A stretch of 45,900 nt of DNA from Stenotrophomonas sp. PS02298 (GCF_029959445.1 NZ_JASCOR010000016.1:1-45900), one strand, 5' to 3'; positions 1-8,531 are shown, counted from the stretch's first letter. Numbers and translations are program-made. Notes: generated by a model not told the origin, from the letters alone.

Positions 1-218
1 CTGCGGGCCGCACCAACCCTGCGCTTGCCTCCTTGACGGCACCCGTTCGCGCGCTCCTGACCGTCGCGGGCGATGAACTCAGGAAAGACGGTGGCAACAG
101 GGCCAACCGGGTTCCTCGTGCCGACCGCACCGAACAGCCGAAAGGCTGGGCTCCGAATCTTGGAATCCGGTGTGCGGTGTGAACAGCAAACCCTCTTTTC
201 TTTGTCAGGAGAAATGCC
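1..218 (+). other. noncoding leader upstream of the DUF932 gene
   Basis: I see no convincing gene here. Bases 19-32 (CTGCGCTTGCCTCC) are repeated exactly at 8655-8668, in the long gene-free block upstream of the DUF736 gene, so the two leaders may share a module. A good ribosome binding site (AGGAGA, 207-212) serves the gene starting at 219. Confidence 0.4.
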
Positions 219-1043
219 ATGCAACTTGCATCCCGCTTCGCTTCCCGTTCCCCGGTGCTGCGTTCGGAACGTCCCTTGTCCGATGACCAAATCCGGGCCG
301 TGGCCCCGTCCATCTTCGCCGAGGCACCGCACGAAAGCCGTTCCGAGCGGTACAGCTACATCCCCACCGCCACCGTGCTGCAAGAACTGCGCGGGGAAGG
401 CTTCGAGCCTTTCATGGTGACGCAGACCCGCGTGCGCCACGACGACCGCCGCGACTACACCAAGCACATGATCCGGCTGCGCCACGCGAGCCAGATCAAC
501 GGCCGCGAGGCCAACGAAATCATTCTGCTGAACTCCCATGACGGCACCAGCAGCTACCAGATGCTGGCCGGGATGTTCCGCTTCGTTTGCAGCAATGGCC
601 TTGTCTGCGGCGACACCGTGGCGGACGTGCGCGTACCCCACAAGGGCGACGTAGCCGGGCACGTCATCGAAGGCGCTTACGAAGTCCTGCACGGCTTCGA
701 CCGGGCGCAGGAATCGCGCGATGCCATGCGCGCCATCACGCTGGACGCCGGGGAATCGGAAGTGTTCGCCCGCGCTGCGCTCGCGTTGAAGTACGACGAG
801 GACAAGCCCGCGCCCATCACGGAATCGCAAATCCTGATGCCGCGCCGCCATGACGACGACCGCCGCGACCTGTGGAGCGTGTTCAACCGCACGCAGGAGA
901 ACTTGACCAAAGGTGGTCTGTCCGCCCGCGCCGCGAATGGCCGCCGCCAGACCACCCGGCCCGTGCAGGGCATCGACCAAAGCGTGCGCCTGAATCGCGC
1001 CCTGTGGCTGCTGGCCGATGGCCTGCGCCAGTTGAAAGCCTGA
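219..1043 (+). CDS. DUF932 domain protein
   Basis: This 274-residue protein belongs to DUF932, a family common on plasmids, phages and ICEs of the Tn4371 type; its biochemical role is not established. Family-typical stretches are SRSERYSYIPTATVLQELR (about residues 41-59), HMIRLRH (about 83-89) and the core FRFVCSNGLVCGD (about 121-133). There is no signal peptide or membrane segment, so it should be cytoplasmic. The ATG at 219 follows AGGAGA with about 6 bases of spacing. The ParB-like gene follows after a 78-base gap with its own AGGAGAAATCACC leader; both genes have nearly the same ribosome-binding context. I infer a role in ICE maintenance from the neighbour; the family call is firm. Confidence 0.88.
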   Translation: MQLASRFASRSPVLRSERPLSDDQIRAVAPSIFAEAPHESRSERYSYIPTATVLQELRGEGFEPFMVTQTRVRHDDRRDYTKHMIRLRHASQINGREANEIILLNSHDGTSSYQMLAGMFRFVCSNGLVCGDTVADVRVPHKGDVAGHVIEGAYEVLHGFDRAQESRDAMRAITLDAGESEVFARAALALKYDEDKPAPITESQILMPRRHDDDRRDLWSVFNRTQENLTKGGLSARAANGRRQTTRPVQGIDQSVRLNRALWLLADGLRQLKA

Positions 1044-1121
1044 ATCCCCACGCGGCAGGGGCAGGCAGCAGCCCTTGCCGCTTTTCTCGCTGCTGCATCC
1101 CAACCGCTAGGAGAAATCACC

Positions 1122-3167
1122 ATGAACGCCGTACTCAAAACCGAAACCATCGCCATCGAAGCCGCCGCACCGCTGGAAGTGGCCGACCCCGCCAAGAACC
1201 TGATCTTGGTTCCCCTCTCGCAGTTGCTGCCGCGCCGTTCCAAGCGCAACGTGCGGACGACCCCGCGCCAGTCCATCCCCGAACTGGCCGCGAGCATTGC
1301 CCGCATCGGGCTGCTGCAAAACCTGATCGTCATCCTCGCCGCCGATGGCGAGCAATACGAAGTCGTCGCAGGCGACCGCCGCCTGACCGCCTTGAAGCTG
1401 CTGGCGAAGAAGAAGCGCATCCCCGCCGACTACGAAGTGCCGTGCCTGCTGGTGGCCGATGCGTCCGCCCGCACCGTCAGCCTCGCGGAGAACTTGCAGC
1501 GCGAGAACATGCACCCCGCCGACCAGTTCGCGGCCTTCGCCGCGCTGGTCAAGGAAGGCCGACCCATCGAGGACATTGCCGCCGACTTCGGCGTGTCCCC
1601 GCTGGTGGTGCAGCGCCGCTTGAAGCTGGCGAACGTCTCGCCGCGCCTGATGGCCGATTACCGGGCCGGTGGCGTGACGCTGGAACAGTTGATGGCCTTG
1701 ACCATCACCGACGACCACGCTGCGCAGGAAGCCGCGTTCTATGGTGCGCCGGAATGGCAACGCAGCCCGTCCAAGCTGCGCGAGCGCCTGACCGAACGCG
1801 AAATCGACGCCACGCACGCGCTGGTGCGTTTCGTCGGGCTGGACACCTACCGGCAAGCAGGCGGCGGCATCCGCCGCGACCTGTTCGCAGAAGGCGATGC
1901 CGGAACCTACCTCACCGATACCGGAGTGCTGGAAACGCTGGTGCGCGCCAAGCTGGAAACGCTGACCGAGGACGTGCGCGCCGAGGGCTGGGCATGGGTG
2001 GAGGCCGTGCCGCATCTTGCCTACGAGGAACGGCAGGCTTTCCAGAACGCCCCACGCCATCGCCGCGAGCCGACCACCCGCGAGGCCCGCCGCATCGCCT
2101 CGCTGGAAACCCGCCTCGAAAAGATCGACGCCGAACTGGAAGACGCCTGCCAAGGTGAAAACAGCGAGGACGAGGCCAAGGCTGAGAAGCTGGAACAGCG
2201 GCGCGATCAGGTGGTCGGGGAACTGCAAGACGCGGAGGACGCCTTACAAGGCTATGCGCCCGAGGTGCGCGACGTGGCCGGTGCCATCGTCACCATCGAC
2301 CGCAACGGCGAGGCCGTCATTCATCGCGGCCTGCTGCGCGAAGCCGAAGCCAAGGCGCTGCGCACGCTCGACAAGCTACGGCGCGGTTTCGGCAGCACCG
2401 ACAGTGAAGCCGCCAACAACGAGCGCGAGGACGACGACGCGCCCAAGGCCGTGAGCCTGTCCGACCGGCTGGCGCATCGGTTGAGCGCCCACCGCACGGC
2501 CGCGCTGCAAATCGAAATGGCCCGGCATCCGCAAGTCGCGCTGGCCGCGCTGGTGCATTGCATGGTGCAGACCGTCTTGCAGCCCGACGCCTGCGGCGAT
2601 GGCCTGCCGCTGGGCGTGCGCCTCACGGCGCAAGATCGGCTGGAAGGCATGGCCCCGGACTGGCCGGAATCGCCCGCCGCCGTGGCGCTGCGCGAACTGC
2701 AACAGGTGGCCGGTGAAGCCTTGCCGGAGGACAGCGCCGAATTGTTCGCCGCGCTGCTGGCGAAGTCGCAAAACGAACTGGTCAAGCTGCTGGCCGTATG
2801 CGTCGCTTCCACGGTGGACGTGGTGACGCCCCGCGCCATGACGCACCAGCCCGGCGAGGAACTGGCGCAGGCCGTGGGCCTGGATATGGCCGCATGGTGG
2901 AAGCCGACCGCAGAAGGCTACTTCAAGCATGTTTCCAAGGCCGCGATTCTGGATGTCGTGGGCGAGTACGCACCCGAGCAGGTCAACCGGCTGGCGAAGC
3001 TCAAGAAGGCCGACATTGCCAGCGAAGCGGAACGGCTGGCCGATGGCACGGGCTGGATGCCCGCCATCTTCAAGGCCGCAGGCGCGCAGGACGCCGTGCA
3101 GGAGGCCGACCCAGAGCAGGATGCCGACGCTGTGGCGGATGAACCTGCCGAGGCGCTGGCCGCTTGA
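1122..3167 (+). CDS. parB: ParB/RepB/Spo0J-like partition protein, long form
   Basis: This is a 681-residue protein with an N-terminal ParB/sulfiredoxin-like domain and a helix-turn-helix. Residues 81-94 carry VVAGDRRLTALKLL (GDRR at 84-87) and 121-129 carry LAENLQREN, the two nucleotide-contacting ParB boxes. The HTH lies at about 153-176 (IAADFGVSPLVVQRR). The remaining 450 residues are unusual for a classical ParB of about 300 residues and include a charged, coiled-coil-like stretch at about 330-375. This long form is typical of Tn4371-like and related elements, where it sits apart from parA (here 10 kb downstream). It may therefore act in regulation or DNA binding rather than classical segregation. 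The start has AGGAG at 1109-1113. A GC hairpin follows the stop. Confidence 0.9.
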   Translation: MNAVLKTETIAIEAAAPLEVADPAKNLILVPLSQLLPRRSKRNVRTTPRQSIPELAASIARIGLLQNLIVILAADGEQYEVVAGDRRLTALKLLAKKKRIPADYEVPCLLVADASARTVSLAENLQRENMHPADQFAAFAALVKEGRPIEDIAADFGVSPLVVQRRLKLANVSPRLMADYRAGGVTLEQLMALTITDDHAAQEAAFYGAPEWQRSPSKLRERLTEREIDATHALVRFVGLDTYRQAGGGIRRDLFAEGDAGTYLTDTGVLETLVRAKLETLTEDVRAEGWAWVEAVPHLAYEERQAFQNAPRHRREPTTREARRIASLETRLEKIDAELEDACQGENSEDEAKAEKLEQRRDQVVGELQDAEDALQGYAPEVRDVAGAIVTIDRNGEAVIHRGLLREAEAKALRTLDKLRRGFGSTDSEAANNEREDDDAPKAVSLSDRLAHRLSAHRTAALQIEMARHPQVALAALVHCMVQTVLQPDACGDGLPLGVRLTAQDRLEGMAPDWPESPAAVALRELQQVAGEALPEDSAELFAALLAKSQNELVKLLAVCVASTVDVVTPRAMTHQPGEELAQAVGLDMAAWWKPTAEGYFKHVSKAAILDVVGEYAPEQVNRLAKLKKADIASEAERLADGTGWMPAIFKAAGAQDAVQEADPEQDADAVADEPAEALAA

Positions 3168-3181
3168 CCCGCGCCAATGGC

Positions 3182-3209
3182 AAGCGCCCCGACTCCGACC
3201 GGGGCGCTT
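3182..3209 (+). terminator. GC hairpin after parB
   Basis: A perfect 10-bp stem AAGCGCCCCG (3182-3191) / CGGGGCGCTT (3200-3209) with an 8-base loop starts 14 bases after the parB stop. There is no T-run, so it is either a weak intrinsic terminator or a 3'-end stabilising hairpin. Confidence 0.45.
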
Positions 3210-3259
3210 CGCTGGAAGGGGAACCACCCATAACCCACACTACGACCAGCCGCCCACGC

Positions 3260-3439
3260 ATGGCGGCGACCTATGCCCCCGGCACGGTACGCACCCGCCG
3301 CTGGCATGATGAAGGCGACGTGCGCGGCTATCGTCCGCCTGCGGGCTGGACGGCCCGCACCGACCTCACCGACATTCACCCCATCGCGGGCCGCGCCTTG
3401 TCGTGTGCCATGTGGTGGATCATCGAAACGAAGGAATAA
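3260..3439 (+). CDS. small hypothetical protein
   Basis: A 59-residue ORF starting at an ATG in the order MAATYAPGTVRTRRW and ending MWWIIETKE. The frame stays open upstream to a TTG at 3164 that overlaps the parB stop by 4 bases, which would give 91 residues. I prefer the ATG because the extra 32 residues span the hairpin at 3182-3209 and look non-protein-like. No good ribosome binding site precedes either start. The composition (many Arg, Pro, Thr, ending in a Trp-rich tail) does not match a family I recognise. It marks the last backbone gene before the arsenic/chromate insertion. Confidence 0.45.
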   Translation: MAATYAPGTVRTRRWHDEGDVRGYRPPAGWTARTDLTDIHPIAGRALSCAMWWIIETKE

Positions 3440-3609
3440 CCGCGATCAGCACCGCACTCAGGGCGTTCCGTCCTGTGCGCGGTGAATGCGCATCCGGGCG
3501 CAGCAGTGGCCGCACCCGGTATTCAAGGCCAACAGCCGAATCAGAACGCCGCCGCCTTCGCGCTGGCTCAGGCGGCGGCGTTGAACTAGCCGGGCGGCAC
3601 GCCCGGCAG

Positions 3610-4038
3610 TTACAGGCCCGCATGGGCCTGGAAACCAAAGCGCGCGTAATACGCGGGATCTCCCAGCAGAACGCAGCCTGCGGCCCGCATAGCCCGCAGT
3701 TCGGTCAGTGCCTGTTCCATCAAGCGCGAACCAATGCCTTGCCCCTGCCTTGGCGGCATGACTGAAATCGGCCTCAAACCATACCAGCCCTCGGCCTTCC
3801 GGCCTTGGGCGTCGGAGATCGTGACGGGGGACAGTGCGACGTAGCCGATGATCTGTCCACGTTCCTCGGCCACGATGGAAAGCGTCAGTTCCCGGGCTAC
3901 ACGCAAGGCACGCACGATGAACTGCTCGGTATGGCTGGTGTGCGGCGCATCGGCGAAGGCGGCGGTCGTGACCGCTTCGATGGCGGCAATGTCGTCGGCG
4001 GTTTCGTGTCGGAGCTGGATGGTCAGGGTGTGCCACAT
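3610..4038 (-). CDS. GNAT-family N-acetyltransferase (YhbS-like), 3'-truncated
   Basis: The protein is 142 residues and has the GNAT fold: VARELTLSIVAEERGQIIGY (beta strands 2-4), then LRPISVMPPRQGQGIGSRLM, the acetyl-CoA pyrophosphate-binding loop Q/RxGxGxG/A. It ends at DPAYYARFGFQAHAGL. The ATG (complement 4036-4038) lies 5 bases after the chrA stop, so it is probably the last gene of the padR-chrA unit. Reading on past its TAA in the same frame gives LPGVPPG, then TAG, then FNAAA and TGA. This resembles the normal end of YhbS-like proteins (LPGVPPEYF...), so the gene has apparently lost a short conserved tail to two nonsense codons. Substrate unknown; activity of the shortened form is uncertain. 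Confidence 0.75.
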   Translation of the reverse strand: MWHTLTIQLRHETADDIAAIEAVTTAAFADAPHTSHTEQFIVRALRVARELTLSIVAEERGQIIGYVALSPVTISDAQGRKAEGWYGLRPISVMPPRQGQGIGSRLMEQALTELRAMRAAGCVLLGDPAYYARFGFQAHAGL

Positions 4039-4043
4039 GAGAT

Positions 4044-5273
4044 TCAGACGCCCATCGCCATGACCCAGCCCACCAGCCCGGCTAACAGCACCACGAGCGC
4101 CGGCGGCACGCGCCCCACCGTCAGCAGTCCGAACGAGAGCAGCGCCAGCCCAAAATCCGCCTTGCTGTGGATGGCACTCGTCCATACCGGGTCATAGAGG
4201 GCGGACACCAGAATACCGACCACGCCGGCGTTGATGCCGGCCATGGCCGTCTGGATGCCCGCGCGGTGGCGCAGCCCTTCCCAGAACGGCAGTGCACCGA
4301 CCAGCATGAAAAAAGCGGGGAGGAAGATCGTGCCCAGGAGTGCCAGCCCGCCGATCCAGCCATGCAGCGGTCCGTGGGCGACCGCGCCGAGGTAGGCCGA
4401 GAAAGTGAACAGCGGCCCCGGCACGGCCTGCGCCGCACCGTAGCCGGCCAGGAAGTCGGCATTGCTCACGACGCCGCTGGGCACCACCGAGGCCTGCAGC
4501 AGCGGCAGCACAACGTGTCCACCGCCGAAGACCAGTGCACCGGAGCGGTACACTCCTTCCAGCAGGGCTATCGTGGACGAGTCCGTGGCTGCCGCCCACA
4601 GGGGCAGCCCGACGAGCGGTGCGGCAAACAGCAGCAGCGCCACGATGCCCAGCTTGCGCGAGACGGGGTAGCTGTGGGCGTGGCCGTCGCCGGGTTGCGC
4701 GATCTTCAATGTCCACCAGCCCAGCAGCCCTGCCACCGCGATGGCGGCAAGCTGTCCCGCGGCCGAGGGCAGGACCATGGTCAGCAGCGCCGCCAGAATG
4801 GCCAGCGCGGCGCGCGGCCGGTCCGGGCACAACGACTTGGCCATCCCCCAGACCGCTTGCGCCACGATGGCCACGGCGACGACCTTGAGCCCGTGCACCC
4901 AGCCGGACTGGGCCAGCCCCTGGTACTCGGCGATGCCAAAGGCGAACAGGATCAGCGCAATCGCCGATGGCAAGGTGAATCCGGCCCAGGCCGCCAGCAG
5001 CCCCAGCCAGCCCGCTCGGCCCAGCCCCAGCGCCATACCGACCTGGCTGCTGGCCGGCCCCGGCAGGAACTGGCACAGGGCGACCAGATCGGAGTAGCTG
5101 CGGTCATCCAGCCAGCGGCGACGCTCGACGAACTCCGAGCGGAAATAGCCCAGATGCGCGATCGGCCCGCCGAAGGAGGTCAGCCCCAGCTTGAGGAAGG
5201 CGCCGAAGACTTCGACGGGTGAGCCGCGCGCGGCAGCGGCCTCATGCTGCAAGGTGTTGGTGGAATCTGTCAT
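4044..5273 (-). CDS. chrA: chromate efflux transporter ChrA
   Basis: This 409-residue inner-membrane protein is of the CHR family (long, two-domain form), which exports chromate using the proton motive force. CHR signatures are present in the first domain: FGGPIAHLGYF (34-44) and CQFLPGPASSQ (67-77). The second domain repeats the pattern (VFGGGHVVLPLLQ and AQAVPGPLFTFSAYLG). About ten hydrophobic segments are evident. The start ATG overlaps the padR stop by 4 bases (ATGA, 5270-5273), showing translational coupling to its likely regulator. The short hydrophilic N-terminus (about 20 residues) is normal. No chrB is present; the PadR protein probably replaces it. Confidence 0.93.
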   Translation of the reverse strand: MTDSTNTLQHEAAAARGSPVEVFGAFLKLGLTSFGGPIAHLGYFRSEFVERRRWLDDRSYSDLVALCQFLPGPASSQVGMALGLGRAGWLGLLAAWAGFTLPSAIALILFAFGIAEYQGLAQSGWVHGLKVVAVAIVAQAVWGMAKSLCPDRPRAALAILAALLTMVLPSAAGQLAAIAVAGLLGWWTLKIAQPGDGHAHSYPVSRKLGIVALLLFAAPLVGLPLWAAATDSSTIALLEGVYRSGALVFGGGHVVLPLLQASVVPSGVVSNADFLAGYGAAQAVPGPLFTFSAYLGAVAHGPLHGWIGGLALLGTIFLPAFFMLVGALPFWEGLRHRAGIQTAMAGINAGVVGILVSALYDPVWTSAIHSKADFGLALLSFGLLTVGRVPPALVVLLAGLVGWVMAMGV

Positions 5274-5599
5274 TTGTGCATCGCCTCCCCGGTGAACTCC
5301 CGGATGCGGTCCTTGGCCAGCGCCAAGCCTTCCTTGCCCTTGGGCGTGATCGTGTAGAGCTTGCGCACGGTGCGCCCCTCACGCTCCTGGCGGGAGACGA
5401 GGTAGCCGTCGCGCTCCATCTTGTGCAGCATCGGGTACAGCGTTCCGGGGGAGAGGCGGTAGCCGTGGTGGGCCAGCTCGTCGATCATCCATTGCCCGTA
5501 GATCTCCTGCTCGGCTGCGTGGTGCAGCACATGCAGGCGGATCAGCCCCGACAGCAGGTCGTGGTGCTCCATGGCGCGTGGAGTAGGTTTCTCTTTCAT
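5270..5599 (-). CDS. PadR-family transcriptional regulator
   Basis: A 109-residue winged-helix protein of the PadR family. It has the typical pattern GLIRLHVLHHAAEQEIYGQ, then SPGTLYPMLHKMERDGYLVS (recognition helix and wing) and KLYTITPKGKEGLA. It sits directly before and is coupled to chrA, so it most likely controls chromate efflux; the effector cannot be read from sequence. The chosen ATG (complement 5597-5599) lies inside a perfect inverted repeat, TATCGA-ATA-TCGATA at 5599-5613, a likely autoregulatory operator. There is no clear ribosome binding site. An internal Met at residue 10 is an alternative start. Confidence 0.88.
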   Translation of the reverse strand: MKEKPTPRAMEHHDLLSGLIRLHVLHHAAEQEIYGQWMIDELAHHGYRLSPGTLYPMLHKMERDGYLVSRQEREGRTVRKLYTITPKGKEGLALAKDRIREFTGEAMHK

Positions 5600-5630
5600 A
5601 TCGAATATCGATAACGAAATTCGATAATAC
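5599..5630 (-). promoter_or_regulatory. padR-chrA promoter and operator
   Basis: On the minus strand there is a TATTAT -10-like hexamer (5624-5629) within GTATTATCGAAT (5619-5630). The same 12 bases occur exactly in the ars promoter (8533-8544). Between it and the padR start is the perfect inverted repeat TATCGA-ATA-TCGATA (5599-5613), placed where a bound repressor would block transcription or initiation. No good -35 hexamer is visible. Confidence 0.5.
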
Positions 5631-5671
5631 CAGCCTCACTTCAGATTGCCTGCCGCTTGTGCGGGAGGTCT

Positions 5672-6094
5672 TCAGACCCTGCGACCCTCCGCATCCACCA
5701 CGGCTTCGCCGTCTTCCTTGCGGAACGCGCCGCGCTGCGGCTGCGGCAGGATGTCCAGCACGGCCTCCGAAGGCCGGCACAGGCGCGTGCCCAGCGGCGT
5801 GACCACAATGGGCCGGTTGATGAGGATGGGATGCTGGAGCATGAAGCCGATCAACTGGTCATCGCCCCACTGCGGGTCGCCCAGGCCCAGTTCGGCATAG
5901 GGCGTGCCTTTCTCGCGCAGCACGGCGCGCGCCGATACGCCCATTGCGGCGATCAGCACCATCAGCGTCGCCCGATCGGGCGGGGTCTTCAGGTACTCGA
6001 TGACCGTGGGCTCCTCGCCGCTGTTGCGGATCAGGGCCAGCACGTTGCGCGAGGTGCCGCAGTCGGGATTGTGGTAGATCGTGACGGTGCTCAT
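5672..6094 (-). CDS. arsC: arsenate reductase, glutaredoxin-coupled (ArsC)
   Basis: This 140-residue enzyme reduces arsenate to arsenite in the cytoplasm with glutathione and glutaredoxin. The catalytic motif HNPDCGTS has Cys12, and Arg60, Arg94 and Arg107 fall at the same positions as the catalytic arginines of the R773 enzyme, so it looks fully active. It is the last gene of the minus-strand ars operon, 17 bases after acr3, and arsenite made here would be exported by Acr3. The operon also has a second, unrelated arsenate reductase (7208-7705), giving redundancy in electron donors. The start ATG is at complement 6092-6094. Confidence 0.93.
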   Translation of the reverse strand: MSTVTIYHNPDCGTSRNVLALIRNSGEEPTVIEYLKTPPDRATLMVLIAAMGVSARAVLREKGTPYAELGLGDPQWGDDQLIGFMLQHPILINRPIVVTPLGTRLCRPSEAVLDILPQPQRGAFRKEDGEAVVDAEGRRV

Positions 6095-6111
6095 GGGAGT
6101 GACCTGGTTGG

Positions 6112-7197
6112 TTATCGGGTGGCGGAGTTCGGGCCGCATTCGTACCAGCCGCGCGAGCGGTTGACCACGCGCACGACCAGCAGCATCACGGGTACCTCGA
6201 TCAGCACGCCGACCACGGTGGCCAACGCCGCGCCGGACTGGAAGCCGAACAGGCTGATGGCGGCGGCCACGGCCAGCTCGAAGAAGTTGGAGGCACCAAT
6301 CAGCGCCGAGGGACAGGCAATGTTGTGCTGCTCGCCCAGCCGGCGGTTGAGCCAGTAGGCCAACCCGGAGTTGAAGAACACCTGGATCAGGATCGGCACC
6401 GCCAACATGGCGATCACCAGCGGCTGGCGGATGATGGCCTCGCCCTGGAAGGCGAACAGCAGCACCAGCGTGAGCAGCAGCGCCGCGATCGACAGAGGGC
6501 CGATGCGCTCCAGCGCCCGGTCGAAGGCGGCTTGGCCCTTGCTCAGCAACGCGCGGCGCCAGAGCTGGGCCAGGATGACCGGAATCACGATGTACAGACC
6601 GACCGATACCAGTAATGTGTCCCACGGCACCGTAATGGACGATAAGCCCAGTAGCAGGCCCACGATTGGGGCGAAGGCGAAGACCATGATGGTGTCGTTC
6701 AGCGCCACCTGCGACAGCGTGAACACAGGATCGCCCCCGGTCAGCCGGCTCCAGACGAACACCATTGCCGTGCAGGGTGCGGCGGCCAGCAGGATCAGGC
6801 CCGCGACATAGCTGTCGAGCTGGTCGGAGGGCAGCCACTGCGCGAAGACCTGGCGGATGAAGATCCAGGCGAGTAGCGCCATCGAGAAGGGTTTGACGGC
6901 CCAGTTGACGAACAGCGTCACGCCGATGCCGCGCCAATGCTGCTTGACTTGGCCCAGCGCGCCGAAGTCCACCTTGAGCAGCATGGGAATGATCATCACC
7001 CAGATCAGCAGGCCCACCGGCAGGTTGACCTGCGCGATCTCCATGCGGCCGATGGCATGGAACACGCCGGGCGCGAACTGGCCGAGCGCGATACCGGCGA
7101 CGATGCACAGCAGTACCCACACGCTCAGGTAGCGCTCGAAGACGCTCATGGTGGGGGCGGCCGGCACGCGGCTGGCCGTTTGGGTTCCAACACTCAT
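6112..7197 (-). CDS. acr3: arsenite efflux permease Acr3 (ArsB)
   Basis: This 361-residue inner-membrane permease of the ACR3/BASS superfamily exports arsenite. Ten hydrophobic segments can be traced from residue 20 on. The family-specific LAAAPCTAMVFVWSRL (about 137-152) contains the conserved Cys142 needed for metalloid transport in characterised Acr3 proteins. The start is taken as the ATG at complement 7195-7197 (MSVGTQTAS); an upstream in-frame extension overlaps the preceding gene and is unlikely. It lies 10 bases after the upstream arsC stop, within one operon. Confidence 0.93.
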   Translation of the reverse strand: MSVGTQTASRVPAAPTMSVFERYLSVWVLLCIVAGIALGQFAPGVFHAIGRMEIAQVNLPVGLLIWVMIIPMLLKVDFGALGQVKQHWRGIGVTLFVNWAVKPFSMALLAWIFIRQVFAQWLPSDQLDSYVAGLILLAAAPCTAMVFVWSRLTGGDPVFTLSQVALNDTIMVFAFAPIVGLLLGLSSITVPWDTLLVSVGLYIVIPVILAQLWRRALLSKGQAAFDRALERIGPLSIAALLLTLVLLFAFQGEAIIRQPLVIAMLAVPILIQVFFNSGLAYWLNRRLGEQHNIACPSALIGASNFFELAVAAAISLFGFQSGAALATVVGVLIEVPVMLLVVRVVNRSRGWYECGPNSATR

Positions 7198-7207
7198 CGC
7201 GCAGACC

Positions 7208-7705
7208 TCACTTCGTGCCGATGCTGCGCAGCTCGTGCTGCAGCGACATGGCATCCAGGCGTTGCATCGGCAGCGACAGGAATAGCTCGATGCGCCGGCG
7301 CAAGGTCAGCGCCGCATCCGTGAATGCCTTGCGCTTCTGTTCGTCGGTGCCCTCGACGGCTGCGGGATCAGGCACACCCCAATGCGCCGACATCGGGCGT
7401 CCCGGCCACACGGGGCAGACCTCGCCGGCGGCGTTGTCGCAGACCGTGAAGATGAAATCCAGCTCCGGCGCACCGGGCGCCGCGAACTCGTCCCAGTTCT
7501 TGCTGCGGTAGCCGGCGGTCGGCATGTGCAGCCGCTCCAGCGTGGCGAGCGCCAGTGGGTGGACTTCGCCCTTGGGGTGGCTGCCCGCCGAGTAGGCGCG
7601 GAAGCGCCCCTGGCCCAATTCATTGAGGATGCCTTCGGCCAGGATGGAGCGGGCCGAGTTACCCGTGCAGATGAACAGGGCGTTGTAGGTCTTGTCGGTG
7701 GTCAT
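7208..7705 (-). CDS. arsC2: arsenate reductase, low-molecular-weight PTPase type
   Basis: A 165-residue protein of the LMW protein tyrosine phosphatase fold used as arsenate reductase. The P-loop CTGNSARS gives the CX5R signature (Cys13, Arg19). Further cysteines at about 89 and 97 (TVCDNAAGEVCPVW) are placed where thioredoxin-coupled ArsC proteins keep their redox relay, and DPAAVEGT carries the general acid Asp. It sits between arsI and acr3 with short gaps on both sides. Its thiol donor (thioredoxin or mycothiol/glutaredoxin type) is inferred, not proven. The C-terminal 30 residues extend past the usual fold. Confidence 0.9.
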   Translation of the reverse strand: MTTDKTYNALFICTGNSARSILAEGILNELGQGRFRAYSAGSHPKGEVHPLALATLERLHMPTAGYRSKNWDEFAAPGAPELDFIFTVCDNAAGEVCPVWPGRPMSAHWGVPDPAAVEGTDEQKRKAFTDAALTLRRRIELFLSLPMQRLDAMSLQHELRSIGTK

Positions 7706-7717
7706 GGGTATCTCACA

Positions 7718-8188
7718 TCAGCAGCAGGAGGAAGCCGGCTTCACCGCAACGCCCACCGGCTTGCCGCGCACCGGGGTACAGCACGCTGCGGCGGAAGTCG
7801 CTGCAGGCGCCGCTTCGTTAAAGACCGGAATATTGCCCAGCGTGTGGAAGTGCTCCCAGGCCACGCCCTGCGGATCGGTGATCCAGTGCTTCTCGCTGCG
7901 CGCGTAGCAGCAGGTCGTGGTGCCCTCGTCCAGCAGCGTCATGTCGGCCGCCTCGGCGCGGGCCTTCAGCACCGCCAATTCCTCGGCATCGTCGGTCTGG
8001 ATACCCAGGTGGTCGATGCCCGGCTTGTTGCCACGTGTGGAGATGGCGAAGTTGACCGGCGGGTCTTCGAGCATCCATTTGGCGTAGTCGCCTTCGACGC
8101 GCGCGGGCTGCGCGGCGAACAGTTGGGAATAGAAGCCGATGCTGCGGTTCAGGTCATCGACGTGCAGGTGGACGTGAAAGCGCTTCAT
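7718..8188 (-). CDS. arsI: ArsI/CadI-family C-As lyase-like dioxygenase
   Basis: This 156-residue vicinal-oxygen-chelate protein is related to ArsI, the Fe(II)-dependent lyase that removes the methyl or aryl group from trivalent organoarsenicals, and to CadI. Candidate iron ligands are His5, His60 and Glu112. A vicinal cysteine pair for binding the arsenical is at 93-94 (TTCCYARSEKHW), close to the positions reported for ArsI. The C-terminus has two further Cys pairs (AACC and SSCC at the end), also seen in some family members. It is second in the ars operon. Organoarsenical versus simple arsenite/cadmium handling cannot be settled from sequence. Confidence 0.88.
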   Translation of the reverse strand: MKRFHVHLHVDDLNRSIGFYSQLFAAQPARVEGDYAKWMLEDPPVNFAISTRGNKPGIDHLGIQTDDAEELAVLKARAEAADMTLLDEGTTTCCYARSEKHWITDPQGVAWEHFHTLGNIPVFNEAAPAATSAAACCTPVRGKPVGVAVKPASSCC

Positions 8189-8201
8189 GGGGGTGATCCT
8201 T

Positions 8202-8531
8202 TCAGCAGGAAGTACAGGCAGAGGAGGATTCGGTGACCTCGCACGCGCCGCCCTGGCAGCAGTGCTCGGTCAGATAGCCGAGCAGCCCATTCATCTGGGT
8301 GAAGTCGGCGCGGTAGATCAGGTTGCGGCCCTGCTGCTCGATGGTGACCAGGCCGGCATGGGCCAGTTCTTTCAGGTGGAAGGACAGGGAGTTGCGGGCC
8401 ACGTCGAGCTGGTCGGCGAGGACGCTGGGTGTCAGCCCTTCGGGGCCGGCGACCACCAGGGCGCGGAACACGCGCAGCCGCTGGGTATGGGCCAGGGCGC
8501 CGAGGGCGGAAATGGCTTGGGTCTCGTTCAT
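8202..8531 (-). CDS. arsR: ArsR/SmtB-family repressor
   Basis: This 109-residue winged-helix repressor is the first gene of the ars operon. The HTH is VLADQLDVARNSLSFHLKEL (about 38-57). The sensing cysteines are C-terminal, Cys91-Cys92 and Cys97 (EHCCQGGAC), as in the Acidithiobacillus-type As(III) sensor rather than the R773 type; a further CTSC tail ends the protein. The ATG at complement 8529-8531 is preferred over an upstream Met, which would lie in the promoter. With the -10 at 8538-8543, transcription should begin at or next to this ATG, so the mRNA may be leaderless. Confidence 0.92.
   Translation of the reverse strand: MNETQAISALGALAHTQRLRVFRALVVAGPEGLTPSVLADQLDVARNSLSFHLKELAHAGLVTIEQQGRNLIYRADFTQMNGLLGYLTEHCCQGGACEVTESSSACTSC

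Noticed and set aside
872..2158. Long overlapping frames on both strands across the DUF932 and ParB genes
   Set aside because: Shadow frames with Arg/Pro/Gly-rich products and no family features.
4167..5222. Plus-strand 351-codon frame opposite chrA
   Set aside because: Gln/Arg/Gly-rich antisense shadow; the minus strand encodes a clear ChrA protein with both CHR motifs.
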